Shown: in pieces, positions 28,221 to 37,838 of the stretch
Layout of the letters: each line of letters opens with the position of its first letter
Numbering within the stretch: the stretch's first letter is position 1
Assembly: GCF_009604425.1 (NCBI RefSeq)
Contig: NZ_WEGI01000005.1
Location: forward strand, 248,001-312,000
Direction of reading: 5' to 3'
Source of the DNA: Nocardia aurantia
Lineage (GTDB): Bacteria; Actinomycetota; Actinomycetes; Mycobacteriales; Mycobacteriaceae
DNA length: 64,000 nucleotides
The notes under the pieces: generated by a model
Told to the model about the DNA's origin: nothing
Databases searched by the model: none
The model's input: the letters and a program-made list of their open reading frames with translations, nothing else
Made by a program: the position numbers and the translations under genes

Positions 28221-29011
28221 GCGGCCGCGCCGCGCGCCGCCGCGCGCTCGCCGGCGTGACCGCGGCAGTGGCCGCAGTGGGCCTGCTGGCCGGCTGCGGG
28301 TCCGGCGACTCGAAGGACTCGGGCGGCCCGACCGGCACCACCACGCTGACCGTATTCGCCGCGGCGTCGCTGAACCACGTGTTCACCGATCTGGGCGCCA
28401 CGTTCGAGAAGGCGCATCCGGGAACGAAGGTGGCATTCTCCTTCGCCGGATCCTCCGATCTGGCCGCGCAATTGAATCAGGGCGCGCCGGCCGACGTGTT
28501 CGCGTCCGCCGATCAGGCCAACATGGACAAGGTGGTGAAGACGAACCGGATCACCGCCGCGCCGCAGACCTTCGCGACCAACACACTCACCATCGTCACG
28601 CCGCCGGGCAATCCGAAGCACATCGCCGCCCTGGCGGATCTGGCCCAGCCCGGACTGCGTCTCGTCGTCTGCGCCGCGCAGGTGCCGTGCGGCTCCGCCA
28701 CCAAGAAGGTGACCACCAGCGCACACGTGGCGATCAGCCCGGTCAGCGAGGAGTCCGCGGTCACCGACGTGCTGGCCAAGGTCACCTCCGGGGAGGCCGA
28801 CGCGGGCCTGGTGTACGTCACCGACGCCGCCGGAGCCGGCGGCAAGGTCACCACCGTCGCCTTCCCGGAGTCCGCCGGCGCGGTGAACGTCTATCCGATC
28901 GCCCCCGTCGCCGATTCGAAGCACGCCGACCTGGCGCAGCAGTTCGACGCGCTGATCACCGGCCCCGAGGGCCGCGCCGCGCTGGCGAAGGCCGGGTTCG
29001 TCACACCGTGA
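28217..29011 (+). CDS. modA: molybdate ABC transporter substrate-binding lipoprotein
   Basis: ModA captures molybdate outside the membrane for ModBC. The 264-residue product starts at GTG 28217, overlapping the previous stop. It has an Arg-rich lipoprotein signal peptide with lipobox LLAGC at about 28-32. The mature domain shows LTVFAAASLNHVFTDLGATF, FSFAGSSDLAAQLNQGAPAD and VFASADQANMDKV, the hallmark anion-binding segments of the family. modB lies 270 bp downstream, an unusually long and repeat-filled gap. Confidence 0.95.
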   Translation: MSGRAARRRALAGVTAAVAAVGLLAGCGSGDSKDSGGPTGTTTLTVFAAASLNHVFTDLGATFEKAHPGTKVAFSFAGSSDLAAQLNQGAPADVFASADQANMDKVVKTNRITAAPQTFATNTLTIVTPPGNPKHIAALADLAQPGLRLVVCAAQVPCGSATKKVTTSAHVAISPVSEESAVTDVLAKVTSGEADAGLVYVTDAAGAGGKVTTVAFPESAGAVNVYPIAPVADSKHADLAQQFDALITGPEGRAALAKAGFVTP

Positions 29012-29281
29012 GGACATCGGAACGGGTCACGCCGTGACCGCACGGGATCGGTCACCTCGTGACCGCGCCGGTTCGGGCTGCGTTGTGGCCGTACAAGTCC
29101 GGTCATGCCGTGACGACGGCGGCCGTGCGGGATCGGGTCGTGTTGTGAACACGCTGGTTCGAGGTCGGGTGGCGACAGTGGTGACTGCGTCGGATCCGGC
29201 TGCGTTGTGGTCCTGCCGGATGGTGGCTCGGTGCTGTGTGTCGGCGCGGGACCGTCGGACCGGACCGGATCGGGTCCGGCT
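29012..29281. repeat. modA-modB spacer made of degenerate ~25-32-bp repeats
   Basis: The 270-bp gap is built from imperfect copies of a unit resembling GGTCACGCCGTGACCG plus a variable G-rich tail. Copies begin near 29025, 29050, 29077, 29102, 29136, 29167 and 29199. Several contain short inverted halves (GGTCAC/GTGACC). No gene or obvious terminator is visible. Confidence 0.6.
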
Positions 29282-30151
29282 GTGACCGTGAACCGGACGC
29301 GACATCCGCGGGGGCCGGGCCGGATTCGGGTGGCGCTGCGCTCCCCGGGGCCGTCCGTCCCGCGCTGGCTGTTGGTGCCGGCGCTGCTGGGTTTCGCCTT
29401 CGTGGTCGGGCCGCTGGTGGCGTTGGCGAAAGCCGTGCGCTGGCCGAGCTTCTGGGCGCTCGTCACCACGCCCGCCTCGCATGCGGCGCTGGAGCTCAGT
29501 CTGCGCACAGCGCTCGCCAGCACGGTGTTGTGCGTGCTGCTCGGCGTGCCGATGGCGATGGTGCTGGCCCGGGTGCGCTGGCGGGTACTGCCGGTGTTGC
29601 GCGCGATGGTTTTGCTGCCCTTGGTGTTACCGCCGGTGGTCGGCGGTATGGCGTTGCTGTACATGTTCGGCCGGTACGGTCTGCTGGGCCGGCACCTGGA
29701 GGCCCTCGGAATCCGAATCGCGTTCAGTACCACCGCTGTCGTGCTGGCCGAGGCGTTCGTGGCGTTGCCGTTCCTGGTGATCACGCTCGAGGGGGCGATG
29801 CGCACCACCGGTGAACGGTACGAGCGGGTCGCCGCCACGCTCGGCGCGTCGCCCACCGTCGTGTGGTGGCGAATCACGTTGCCGCTGTTGCGGCCCGCGC
29901 TCATCTCGGGGACCGTGCTGTCGTTCGCGCGGTCGCTCGGGGAGTTCGGTGCGACCCTCACCTTCGCCGGGAGTCTGCAGGGGCGGACCCGCACGCTGCC
30001 ATTGGAGATCTACCTGCAACGAGAGGCCGATCCCGATGCCGCCGTGGCCCTTTCGCTGCTCTTGGTGGTGGTCGCGGTGGTGATCGTGCTGGTCGCCTAT
30101 CGCGGGGCGGGCTCGAACGCGGCGCGGCGCCGGGAGTGGGTCGGGCTGTGA
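29282..30151 (+). CDS. modB: molybdate ABC transporter permease
   Basis: ModB forms the transmembrane channel for molybdate. From GTG 29282 the product has 289 residues, about six membrane segments ([20 protein letters not shown] first) and the permease loop [20 protein letters not shown] ... [20 protein letters not shown] that docks the ATPase. The start is uncertain because in-frame GTG codons lie upstream at the end of the repeat region. Its TGA shares one base with the modC ATG. Confidence 0.93.
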   Translation: MTVNRTRHPRGPGRIRVALRSPGPSVPRWLLVPALLGFAFVVGPLVALAKAVRWPSFWALVTTPASHAALELSLRTALASTVLCVLLGVPMAMVLARVRWRVLPVLRAMVLLPLVLPPVVGGMALLYMFGRYGLLGRHLEALGIRIAFSTTAVVLAEAFVALPFLVITLEGAMRTTGERYERVAATLGASPTVVWWRITLPLLRPALISGTVLSFARSLGEFGATLTFAGSLQGRTRTLPLEIYLQREADPDAAVALSLLLVVVAVVIVLVAYRGAGSNAARRREWVGL

Positions 30152-31509
30152 TGGGCACGGAAATGTCCGCCGGACTGGAGGTTTCGGCCCGCGTGGCCGC
30201 ACGTGGGCTATCGGTCAACCTGACCGTGCGGCCCGGTGAGGTGCTGGCGGTGCTGGGCCCCAACGGCGCCGGCAAGTCGACGCTGCTCGACGTGATCGCC
30301 GGGCTGTTGGTTCCGGACAGTGGCCGGGTGCGGCTGCACGGCCGCGACCTCACCGATGTCACGAGAGGTCTTGCGGTACCGCCGCATCGGCGCCGGATCT
30401 CGCTGCTGGCCCAGGACCCCCTGCTCTTCCCGCATCTTTCGGCCGCGGCGAACGTGGCCTTCGGACCGCGCAGTCGTGGAGCCTCGCGCCGCGCCGCCGC
30501 TGCGGCCGCCCGCGAGTGGCTGGCCGCCGTGGACGCGAGCGAATTCGCCGGTCGCCGTCCGGCCCGGCTCTCCGGTGGCCAAGCGCAACGCATCGCCCTG
30601 GCCCGCGCGCTCGCGGTCACCCCCGACCTGATCCTGCTGGACGAACCGATGGCCGCCCTGGACGTGACCGTCGCGGTCGCAATGCGCGCCCTGCTCCGCC
30701 GGGTGCTGCGGCCCACTGCCGACGCCGCGAATCCCGCTGCCGGACAGTTCGATCGGCCGCGACCCACCGCGATCCTGGTCACCCACGACATCGTCGACGC
30801 GTTGACGCTGGCCGACCGGGTCATCGTGCTGGATTCCGGCCGGATCGTCGAACACGGTCCCGTCGGCGACGTACTCACCAGGCCGCGAAGCGAATTCGCG
30901 GCCCGCATCGCCGGGGTCGACCTCCTGATCGGCACCGCCGTCCCGGTCACCCGCGACCGCGCACAGAACACCGTCGCGACCGGGGACATGCCGGAGTCCG
31001 GCGGTGCGCCGAACGAGTCACGGCCGGTCACAGACGATGCCCAACCTGCCGTACTGTCCGAAAGCGATACGGATGTCGCCGTTTTCGCGATCGGTCCGGA
31101 TGCCACGGCAATGCCCGGGGACACGGTCGCCGGCGAGGTCGCGAACGGGCCGATGATCACCGGTGATACGGGCATCGGTGCGGTCCTGTGCGGCGACGAC
31201 ATCGTGTCGGGCCGATGCGAGGGTGACTGGGTGGTGGGCGGCCGGGCCGCGGCGGTCTTCTCCCCCGCCGCGGTCGCAGTCTACCGGGAGCCGCCGATCG
31301 GCAGTCCGCGCAACATGTTCCGGGTGCGGATCGCGGAGTTGAGCGATCGGGGCGGGACTGTGCGGGTGCACGCCACCGACCGGCCCGACGGGAGTGCCGG
31401 GCTGGTCGCCGATCTCACTCCGGGGGCGGTGGCCGAACTGGGGCTCGCTCCCGGGACGGCGGTGTACTTCGTGGTGAAGGCCACCGAGGTGCACGTCTAT
31501 CCGTGCTGA
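30151..31509 (+). CDS. modC: molybdate ABC transporter ATP-binding protein with TOBE domain
   Basis: ModC energises molybdate uptake. The 452-residue product has Walker A GPNGAGKST near 36, signature LSGGQAQRIALARALA, Walker B LILLDEPMAALDV and a switch His (VTHDI). After the ABC domain (to about 265) comes an acidic, Gly/Thr-rich stretch of roughly 85 residues (about 270-355). The usual linker AAAVFSPAAVAVYREPPIGS and a C-terminal Mop/TOBE domain (about 390-452) follow. ModC relatives lack this stretch as far as I recall. The last 13 bases overlap the convergent DUF4185 gene. Confidence 0.93.
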   Translation: MGTEMSAGLEVSARVAARGLSVNLTVRPGEVLAVLGPNGAGKSTLLDVIAGLLVPDSGRVRLHGRDLTDVTRGLAVPPHRRRISLLAQDPLLFPHLSAAANVAFGPRSRGASRRAAAAAAREWLAAVDASEFAGRRPARLSGGQAQRIALARALAVTPDLILLDEPMAALDVTVAVAMRALLRRVLRPTADAANPAAGQFDRPRPTAILVTHDIVDALTLADRVIVLDSGRIVEHGPVGDVLTRPRSEFAARIAGVDLLIGTAVPVTRDRAQNTVATGDMPESGGAPNESRPVTDDAQPAVLSESDTDVAVFAIGPDATAMPGDTVAGEVANGPMITGDTGIGAVLCGDDIVSGRCEGDWVVGGRAAAVFSPAAVAVYREPPIGSPRNMFRVRIAELSDRGGTVRVHATDRPDGSAGLVADLTPGAVAELGLAPGTAVYFVVKATEVHVYPC

Positions 31510-33014
31510 TCGTCCAGCGTGGCGTGCATCAGATAGACGTTGTAGGTGTTCCAGGCCGACACGGTGAAGTACAGGTCCCGGCCGTTCGACCAGGGGTGGA
31601 TGAAGCCGCCGTACGCGGTCGGGTAGTCGTCGGTGTCGACCAGCGCGGCGCCGTCGGTCCAGGCGCCCTGCGGCTGCGCCGCGGTGCGCAGCACGATGGC
31701 GTGCCGCATCGGGTCCAGATAGGTCAGCTGCCACTGCCGGGTGGAATCGTCGAAGCGGGCGGACAGCTCACCGGCGAGCCCGGGGAACAGCGGGGTCGCC
31801 GAATTCTCCGCGGCGGGAGCCCAATTGCCGTCGACCCAGTACTGGTAGGCGGACTTGTTCAGGATCTCCGACTTGGCGACGCGGGCCAGGCCGACCACGC
31901 CGATGCGCCCGTTCGGGGTGCCGAACAGGTAGACGTAATCACCGTGCGGCACCATCGCGCCGACCTGGAACCGGTCGGTGCCGAACACGTTGTCCCATTC
32001 GGCGTGCTGATCCTTGACCCAGGTGCGGCCGTCGTCGTCGGAGTAGGCCAGGCCACCGCGGTTGGTGATCCACATGCCCGGGATCCTGCTCCAGTGGTTG
32101 ATCGACATGTAGGTCAGGAACTGCCGTGACCCGAGGGCGAAACCGGAGGTCGGGATGGTGGTGGTCTCGAAGTTCTTGATCTTGCGGCTGTCCAGCAGTT
32201 CGGCCGCGTGGCAGCGCCGGTCCTGCACCATCGAGTCGATGACCAGCCCCTTGGACAGGTCGCGGCTCGTGCTGTAGCCGAGCACGTTGCTGCGCCAGTC
32301 CTGATCCTCGGCGCCGGCGCCGCCGGGCTGCCAGCCCTTGCCGAAGGTGTCGCCGAACACGACGGCCACCTCGCCGGGCTTGGTCTCCCACATGAGCCCG
32401 AGGTCGGTGCCGTCCACCTGATAGCGCACATCGGTGCGGTTGACCGAGCCGTGGCCGGTCACCTGGTTGACCAGTTCGACGGATCGCACCTGCCGGGACG
32501 CGACGGCCGGCGCCACCGGGCCCGGTTCGGTGGGGTGCACCACCGGCGGCGGGGGCGGTTCGGGCGGCGGTGGGTCGCCGCCGGGCACGGGGATCGGAAT
32601 CGGTTCGATCTCCGGTTTGATCTGCACTCGCGGCAGTGCGAACGGTGTGGGGGCCGCGGCGCCGGCCGGATCGGGCCCGAGGCTGTCGCGAACGTCGGGA
32701 CAGGGCGCGCCGCACGGGTCCGCGGGCGGCGCCGGCGCGTCGATGCGGGTGTTGTCGGGCTTCGGTCCCGGCACCGGCACCATCGTCACCTTCGGCACCG
32801 GGATCGGGATGTCGATGCTCGGCGGCAGCAGGGGCGCGGGCGGCGCCAGCGGATCGGGCTTGCGGGACAGCGGATCGAAACCGATTTCGCCACAGGCGTT
32901 CACGGGTCGCGGGGCCCACGCGGCCGGTTCCGCGAAGGCCGGCAGGGTCAGGACACCCGACGCCAGCACGCCGAACAGGGCGGGCACGGCCGTTCGGCGC
33001 GGGAACAGCCCCAT
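31497..33014 (-). CDS. secreted DUF4185 domain protein
   Basis: The 505-residue product has a signal peptide (MGLFPRRTAVPALFGVLASG ... LPAFA) and a Pro-rich segment to about residue 165 (PPPPEPPPPPVVHP). A C-terminal DUF4185 domain of about 330 residues follows, with the family-like segments GLMWETKPGEVAVVFGDTFG, FLTYMSINHW and YVYLFGTPNGRIGVVGLARV. DUF4185 proteins have a beta-propeller-like fold and are common in Nocardia and mycobacteria; no enzyme activity is established. The 3' end overlaps modC. The start is GTG or ATG near 33014 with AGGAGGACCGAG upstream. Confidence 0.85.
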   Translation of the reverse strand: MGLFPRRTAVPALFGVLASGVLTLPAFAEPAAWAPRPVNACGEIGFDPLSRKPDPLAPPAPLLPPSIDIPIPVPKVTMVPVPGPKPDNTRIDAPAPPADPCGAPCPDVRDSLGPDPAGAAAPTPFALPRVQIKPEIEPIPIPVPGGDPPPPEPPPPPVVHPTEPGPVAPAVASRQVRSVELVNQVTGHGSVNRTDVRYQVDGTDLGLMWETKPGEVAVVFGDTFGKGWQPGGAGAEDQDWRSNVLGYSTSRDLSKGLVIDSMVQDRRCHAAELLDSRKIKNFETTTIPTSGFALGSRQFLTYMSINHWSRIPGMWITNRGGLAYSDDDGRTWVKDQHAEWDNVFGTDRFQVGAMVPHGDYVYLFGTPNGRIGVVGLARVAKSEILNKSAYQYWVDGNWAPAAENSATPLFPGLAGELSARFDDSTRQWQLTYLDPMRHAIVLRTAAQPQGAWTDGAALVDTDDYPTAYGGFIHPWSNGRDLYFTVSAWNTYNVYLMHATLDDQHG

Positions 33015-33166
33015 GATGTCTCGGTCCTCCTCGGATGGCTGCCGACGGCACGGCGGTGAGCACGCGCTGCGACCCGGAAATCCGGGTGGGACCGGGCACA
33101 GCGCCCATCAATGTAATCGACGGTCGGCCCGAATACCGTGCGACGCGAAGGGAATTCCGCGTCGGT

Positions 33167-34534
33167 CTACGTGGGCAGCGGCCGCGCGGCGCCCGGACCG
33201 TCCGATTCCGCCCGGGGCGCCGGGCGGCGGCCGTTCAGGAGCACCGCGACCACGCCCAGCGCGTAGACCCCGGCGCCGGCCAGGGCGACCGGCACCGACC
33301 GCCCGTCCGGCGGGATGATCAGCGCCACCACTCCGACGGCCAGTACGAAGGCGATGTTGAAGATCGTGTCCTGCAGCGCGAACACCTGACCGCGCCGGGC
33401 GTCGTCGACGTCGAGTTGCAGCGTGGCGTCGCCGGTCAGTTTGATCGTCTGACCGGCCAGCCCGAGCAGGAAGGCGCCGGCCAGCAGCAGTTGATAGGCG
33501 TGCCGGTCCCCCGGCCCGCCGGCCAGCGTGACGGGCGTGACCAGCAGCGCCTGCACCACCACGGCGACCGCGAGCCCGGCGGTGACGGTCCGCGGGCGGC
33601 CCAGCCGCGGGATCAGCACCGGCGCCAGCACGGCCGCGACCAGCATTCCGGAGGCGGCGGCCGCGATCGCGACCCCGAATCCGCCGAGTCCGCTGTGCAG
33701 GGTCAGACCGGCGGTGCGATCGCGCCGCAGCACCAGCACCATGATCAGGGTGTCGGCGCCGAAGACGATCCGGTGCGCGGCGACGCCGATCATCGCCGTG
33801 GTGCACTCCGCCGACTCCCACACCGCGCGGGCGCCGGTGCGCAGGCCGGTGCGGATCGCCCGCACCGAACCGGTGTCGTCGGGATGGTGGCCGCGGGTGT
33901 CGGGTCCGAGCACCCGTGCCCCGAAACTCGCCGCGGCCAGCGCGCCGAGCACCGATCCGACGGCGCTGCCGCCCGTCGCCACCGCGGAGGCGAGATTGCC
34001 GCTGCCGAGGGCGCCGATCAGGGCGACCGCCAGCGCCGCACCGGCCGCGGCGCAGCCGGAGGCGACGGTCGCCAGCACCGAGTTCATCGGAACCAGCAAC
34101 TGCGGAGCCAGCACCCGTGGCAGCGCGGCGGACACCCCGGCCAGCACGAATCGGCTGATACCGACCACGGCCAGCGCCAGCAGTTCCAGCGGCAGGTTGT
34201 GGATGCCGCCGAGCAGACCCACCGCCGTCACGCCGATGAGCAGCGCGCGCAGCAGGTTCGCGACCAGCAGGACCGTCCGCCGATCCCAGCGGTCGAGCAG
34301 CGCGCCCGCGTACGGGCCGATGATCGAATAGGGCAGCAACAGCACCGTGAAACCGCCCGCGATGGCCAGCGGATCGGTCTCCCGCTCCGGATTGAACAGG
34401 ATCGCCCCGCCCAGGGCGGCCTGGAACATGCCGTCGCCGAACTGCCCGGCGAAACGGACCAGCGCCAGCCGCAGCACTCCGGGCCGGCGCACCCCCGCGA
34501 GCCAGGCCGCGCGACGCCCTCTGGATTCGGTCAT
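33167..34534 (-). CDS. MFS transporter
   Basis: This is a major facilitator superfamily permease of 455 residues with about 12 hydrophobic segments. The typical loop-2 motif follows segment 2 (YAGALLDRWDRRTVLLVANL). Start ATG 34534 gives MTESRGRRAAWLAG. The nearby genes do not point to a substrate; drug or metabolite export is a guess. It is divergent from pirin across a 449-bp gap and is separated from the DUF4185 gene by 152 bp. Confidence 0.85.
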   Translation of the reverse strand: MTESRGRRAAWLAGVRRPGVLRLALVRFAGQFGDGMFQAALGGAILFNPERETDPLAIAGGFTVLLLPYSIIGPYAGALLDRWDRRTVLLVANLLRALLIGVTAVGLLGGIHNLPLELLALAVVGISRFVLAGVSAALPRVLAPQLLVPMNSVLATVASGCAAAGAALAVALIGALGSGNLASAVATGGSAVGSVLGALAAASFGARVLGPDTRGHHPDDTGSVRAIRTGLRTGARAVWESAECTTAMIGVAAHRIVFGADTLIMVLVLRRDRTAGLTLHSGLGGFGVAIAAAASGMLVAAVLAPVLIPRLGRPRTVTAGLAVAVVVQALLVTPVTLAGGPGDRHAYQLLLAGAFLLGLAGQTIKLTGDATLQLDVDDARRGQVFALQDTIFNIAFVLAVGVVALIIPPDGRSVPVALAGAGVYALGVVAVLLNGRRPAPRAESDGPGAARPLPT

Positions 34535-34982
34535 GGAACTCAGCGCCGGATCGCCGCCGCGCGCAGCCCTGCGACACGCCGCCCGACCGGCGGTTTCCTC
34601 ATGCGGCACCGAGGCGCGCCGCTCGCCGGGGCGGCGCCGCGGGGAGGCGGGGCCGACCGCGACCGGCCGCACTCGGCCCACCCGGGCAGCTCGGGTCGCA
34701 TCAGCGGTTCTCCTCCGGTTTACGTTGCGCCACTTCGTGATACGGTTTCGAGCGTCCGTACGGCCCGCCGGGACGGACGAACGGAACCAACCCTAGCGGG
34801 CGCCGATCACATGCCGACGGATACGTGGCGGGTCCGGATCCGGTCGCGACCGCGGCGGCGGTCACGGCGTCCGGGCCGGGTGTGACGCCAGGCTAGAATT
34901 TACTGGTAATCGCTCGGTGGGGTGCGGAACGCACGCCCGCTCCGCGGGGTGATCGGTGCTCGGCTCCGAGAGGAGGACCACG
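34535..34982. other. MFS-pirin divergent intergenic region
   Basis: This 448-bp gap holds a possible -10 TAGAAT (34894-34899) before pirin but no clear -35. The pirin Shine-Dalgarno AGAGGAGGA lies at the right end. An open frame runs on upstream of the MFS start, but it is Arg/Pro-rich and lacks family features. Otherwise I see nothing I can name. Confidence 0.4.
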
Positions 34983-35765
34983 GTGTCCACACTCACGACA
35001 CCACACATCGACGTGCATCGCGGCGGCGACCGCATGAAAACCCGTGTGGCGTGGCTGGATTCGAAGCATTCGTTCTCCTTCGGCGAGCACTACGACCCGG
35101 AGAACACCCATCACGGGCTGCTGCTGGTGAACAACGAGGACATCGTGACGCCGGGCCAGGGCTTCGACACCCACCCGCACCGCGATATGGAGATCGTCAC
35201 CTGGGTGCTCGACGGGTCACTGGTACATCAGGACTCGCTCGGTCACGCCGGTGTCATCTATCCCGGCCTCGCGCAGCGGATGAGCGCGGGCACCGGCATT
35301 TTGCACTCCGAGAAGAACGACTCCTGGCGGCTGCCGCCGGCTCAGGGTGGCACGGCCGAGCACGCCGAGCCCGTGCATTTCGTGCAGATGTGGGTGGTGC
35401 CGGACGAGCCCGGTCTCGGTCCCGGCTACCAGCAGTTGGAGATCGACGACGAGTTGTCCGGCGGCGGCCTGGTGACGGTCGCGTCCGGGCTGCCGCGCTA
35501 CCGCGAGCGCACCGCCATCGCGATCAACTCGAGCCATTCGGCGCTGCACGTGGCCCGGATGCCGGCCGCGGGCACGGTCACCCTGCCCGAGGCGCTGTTC
35601 CTGCATCTGTTCGTCGCGCGCGGGCAGGTGCGGATGGAAGGGGTCGGCACCCTGTACGCCGGCGACGCGGTGCGACTGACCCGCACCGGCGGTCAGCGGA
35701 TCGTCGCCGAACTGCCGTCGGAAATTTTGGTGTGGGAGATGCACGCGCGGCTGGGCGGCCGATAA
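34983..35765 (+). CDS. pirin family protein (bicupin)
   Basis: Pirins are iron-binding bicupins; bacterial members include quercetin 2,3-dioxygenase-like YhhW, and physiological roles vary. The 260-residue product begins at GTG 34983, preceded by AGAGGAGGACCAC. It has the N-terminal cupin metal motif GFDTHPHRDMEIVTWVLDGS, with His-59-type HPHRDME and GILHSEKN completing the site. A second, metal-free cupin domain follows (LPEALFLHLFVARGQVRMEG). No operon partner is evident. Confidence 0.9.
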   Translation: MSTLTTPHIDVHRGGDRMKTRVAWLDSKHSFSFGEHYDPENTHHGLLLVNNEDIVTPGQGFDTHPHRDMEIVTWVLDGSLVHQDSLGHAGVIYPGLAQRMSAGTGILHSEKNDSWRLPPAQGGTAEHAEPVHFVQMWVVPDEPGLGPGYQQLEIDDELSGGGLVTVASGLPRYRERTAIAINSSHSALHVARMPAAGTVTLPEALFLHLFVARGQVRMEGVGTLYAGDAVRLTRTGGQRIVAELPSEILVWEMHARLGGR

Positions 35766-35836
35766 CCTCTGTAGTCGACTACCAGTCGACGTCGTCGGGC
35801 GTATCCGACGACCGACCGTAGAACGAGAGGACAGCG

Positions 35837-36349
35837 GTGACCGAGTACCCGCCCCCCGGAAATTACCCCCCACCCGGTCAATATCCGCCTCCCGGCCAGT
35901 ACCAGGGCCAGTATCCGCAGCCGGGCCAGTATCCCCCACCGGGACAACAGTATTGGCAGGAGTCACGCAGCCGGGGTCTCGCGATCACGGCGCTGGTGCT
36001 GGGCATCCTCGCGCTGCTGAGCTTCCTCACCGTCATCGGCGGCGTCCTGTTCGGATTGCTGGCCGTGATCTTCGGCATCATCGCGACGATGAAGGCGCGC
36101 AAGGGCACCGGCGCCGGTGGCGGCATGGCGATCACCGGGCTCATCCTCGGTCTGCTGGGCCTCGTCGGCGGCATCGTGATCGGCGTGATCTACGGCAACA
36201 TCTTCGTGCAGAGCGGTGGTAAGGACTACTACGACTGCGTGCAGAACGCCAAGGGCGATCAGGCCAAGATCGACAAATGCTCCCAGGACTTCCAGGACAC
36301 CCTGGAGAACCGGTACAGCATCACGCTGACCCCCGCGCCCCCGCGCTGA
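35837..36349 (+). CDS. DUF4190 membrane protein with Pro/Tyr/Gln-rich N-terminus
   Basis: The 170-residue product has an N-terminal region of PPPGQY-type repeats (1-42). It is followed by a DUF4190 core of two hydrophobic segments (LAITALVLGILALLSFLTVI ... and GMAITGLILGLLGLVGGIVI) and a short extracytoplasmic C-terminus with two cysteines (YDCVQNA, KCSQDF). Function is unknown; the layout is common in actinobacteria. GTG 35837 follows GAGAGGACAGCG. It ends 3 bp before the convergent gene. Confidence 0.85.
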   Translation: MTEYPPPGNYPPPGQYPPPGQYQGQYPQPGQYPPPGQQYWQESRSRGLAITALVLGILALLSFLTVIGGVLFGLLAVIFGIIATMKARKGTGAGGGMAITGLILGLLGLVGGIVIGVIYGNIFVQSGGKDYYDCVQNAKGDQAKIDKCSQDFQDTLENRYSITLTPAPPR

Positions 36350-36352
36350 CGT

Positions 36353-36826
36353 TCAGCGGGCCGCCCGCCGGCGCCGGATGGCGTCGAGCACGGCGGCCAC
36401 CTCCGGCCGGAACGCCCCCACCGGCGGATCGATCCAGACCCGATAACCCGTCCGCTCGTCGGCGGGTGAGGGCAGCACGACCCCGGCGCCGGGCACGGCG
36501 AGATTCGCGCCGAGATGGAACAACTCGGCGAGCAACGCCGTGTCCTGCGCCGCATCGCCGGCCGGCCCGGTCAGAAAGGTCCAGCGCGCCGAGCGCGGAT
36601 GCCCGATGACCGGCCCGCCCCGGCCGTCCGCCGCGAGCAATCCCCGCACCCCCGCGCCCAGCCCCGCCGGCATGCTCACGGCCCCGACCACCCCGACATC
36701 CAACATGATTCGCCCCAGCGCCGGCTCGACCACCCCATACAACCCGTTCTCCCGGCGATAACCACGACAGCGGGCGAACGCCTCCTGCGCGGCGGTATCG
36801 GCGGCCGGCGGGTCCAGCGTGCTCAT
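36353..36826 (-). CDS. hypothetical protein divergent from an XRE/DUF5753 regulator
   Basis: I do not recognise a named family with confidence. From ATG 36826 the product has 157 residues, no signal peptide and no membrane segment. Notable stretches are YRRENGLYGVVEPALGRIML, HPRSARWTFLTGP and VLPSPADERTGYRVWIDPP. The last two recall short actinobacterial proteins annotated as primase/polymerase-like, but that link is weak. It shares a 149-bp divergent promoter region with the XRE regulator, so the two may belong to one module. Confidence 0.7.
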   Translation of the reverse strand: MSTLDPPAADTAAQEAFARCRGYRRENGLYGVVEPALGRIMLDVGVVGAVSMPAGLGAGVRGLLAADGRGGPVIGHPRSARWTFLTGPAGDAAQDTALLAELFHLGANLAVPGAGVVLPSPADERTGYRVWIDPPVGAFRPEVAAVLDAIRRRRAAR

Positions 36827-36975
36827 GAGGAAACCCCATCTCTGCATCGACGCGACATCGAGAGCAAGCCGGGCGCCACCGACCGACGTGGTCACCGACG
36901 CACAGACCGTATAGCCGCCCCGGAGAAATGACAATAGTCACACGCCGAGGGCCCCCGGGCGTACGATCGAGCCCC

Positions 36976-37827
36976 ATGGCTCCGCTGTCCCCCACGGTTG
37001 CCAGGTGGGAATTGGTTCTGCGCCTGCGTGAACTCCGAGAACACCGCGGCTACGACTCCGCGACCTTCGCCAGACGCGTCGGCTTCACCCCGGCCAACTG
37101 GTCCCACGTCGAAAAGGGCCGCCGCGTCCTGACCGCGAACTCGATCGCCCCGGTCCTGGACCTGCTCGAGGTCACCGCCGAGGAACGCGCCGAACTGCTC
37201 ACCCTCCTGGCCGCCGGCCGGGAACGCGGCTGGTGGACCGGCTCCACCACCCTGCTGGGCCCCGAACTACAGCGCTACTACGGCATGGAACACGGCGCCG
37301 AAACCATCCGCAGCTACGACAGCCTGGTCATCCCCGGCCTCCTCCAAACGGAGGACTACGCCCGAGCCCTGATCCGCGCCGACGTCATGATCCGCCCGGT
37401 CCAGGTCGAACAACTCGTCGAGGTCCGCATGCGAAGACAGCGCCGGCTGCGCGGGACGGACCGGGCGGAGCTGATCGCCGTGGTCGGCGAGGCGACGCTG
37501 CGGCAACAGATCGGCGGGCCGAAAGTGCTTCGCGGACAACTGGAATACCTGGAACGCCTGGCCGGTGAGCTCGACACCGTCGAGCTCCGGGTGATTCCCT
37601 TCCGTGCCACGACGGGCGCGATCCTCGGCGGCTCCAGTTTCCATCTGCTCGACTTCACCGCCCCGGCCCTGCCCACCTTCGGCTGGGCGGAGAGCGCGGT
37701 TTTCGGTGGGGCGGTAGAGAACTCGGATCAGGTGCGTGATCTGAGCTTCGCATACGTGCGGGCTCTGGAACGATCCCTCAGTCGAGCGGATTCGCTGGCC
37801 CTGATTCGCGAGTATGCCCGCGGGTAG
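36976..37827 (+). CDS. XRE-family HTH regulator with DUF5753 domain (WhiJ-like)
   Basis: This is a DNA-binding regulator of the large actinobacterial DUF5753 family, whose members (for example WhiJ in Streptomyces) act with a small DUF397 protein. The 283-residue product has an N-terminal HTH at about 10-65 (LRLRELREHRGYDSATFARR ... ANWSHVEKGRR). The DUF5753 domain follows from about 85 (AETIRSYDSLVIPGLLQTED, MRRQRRLRG, YLERLAGELDTVELRVIPF). ATG 36976 gives the normal N-terminus. A DUF397 gene follows 11 bp downstream. Confidence 0.93.
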   Translation: MAPLSPTVARWELVLRLRELREHRGYDSATFARRVGFTPANWSHVEKGRRVLTANSIAPVLDLLEVTAEERAELLTLLAAGRERGWWTGSTTLLGPELQRYYGMEHGAETIRSYDSLVIPGLLQTEDYARALIRADVMIRPVQVEQLVEVRMRRQRRLRGTDRAELIAVVGEATLRQQIGGPKVLRGQLEYLERLAGELDTVELRVIPFRATTGAILGGSSFHLLDFTAPALPTFGWAESAVFGGAVENSDQVRDLSFAYVRALERSLSRADSLALIREYARG

Positions 37828-37838
37828 AATTCTGCGCC

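Noticed and set aside
35771..35782. GTAGTCGACTAC palindrome between pirin and the DUF4190 gene
   Set aside because: A single 12-bp palindrome with no second copy or known regulator; not enough to call an operator.
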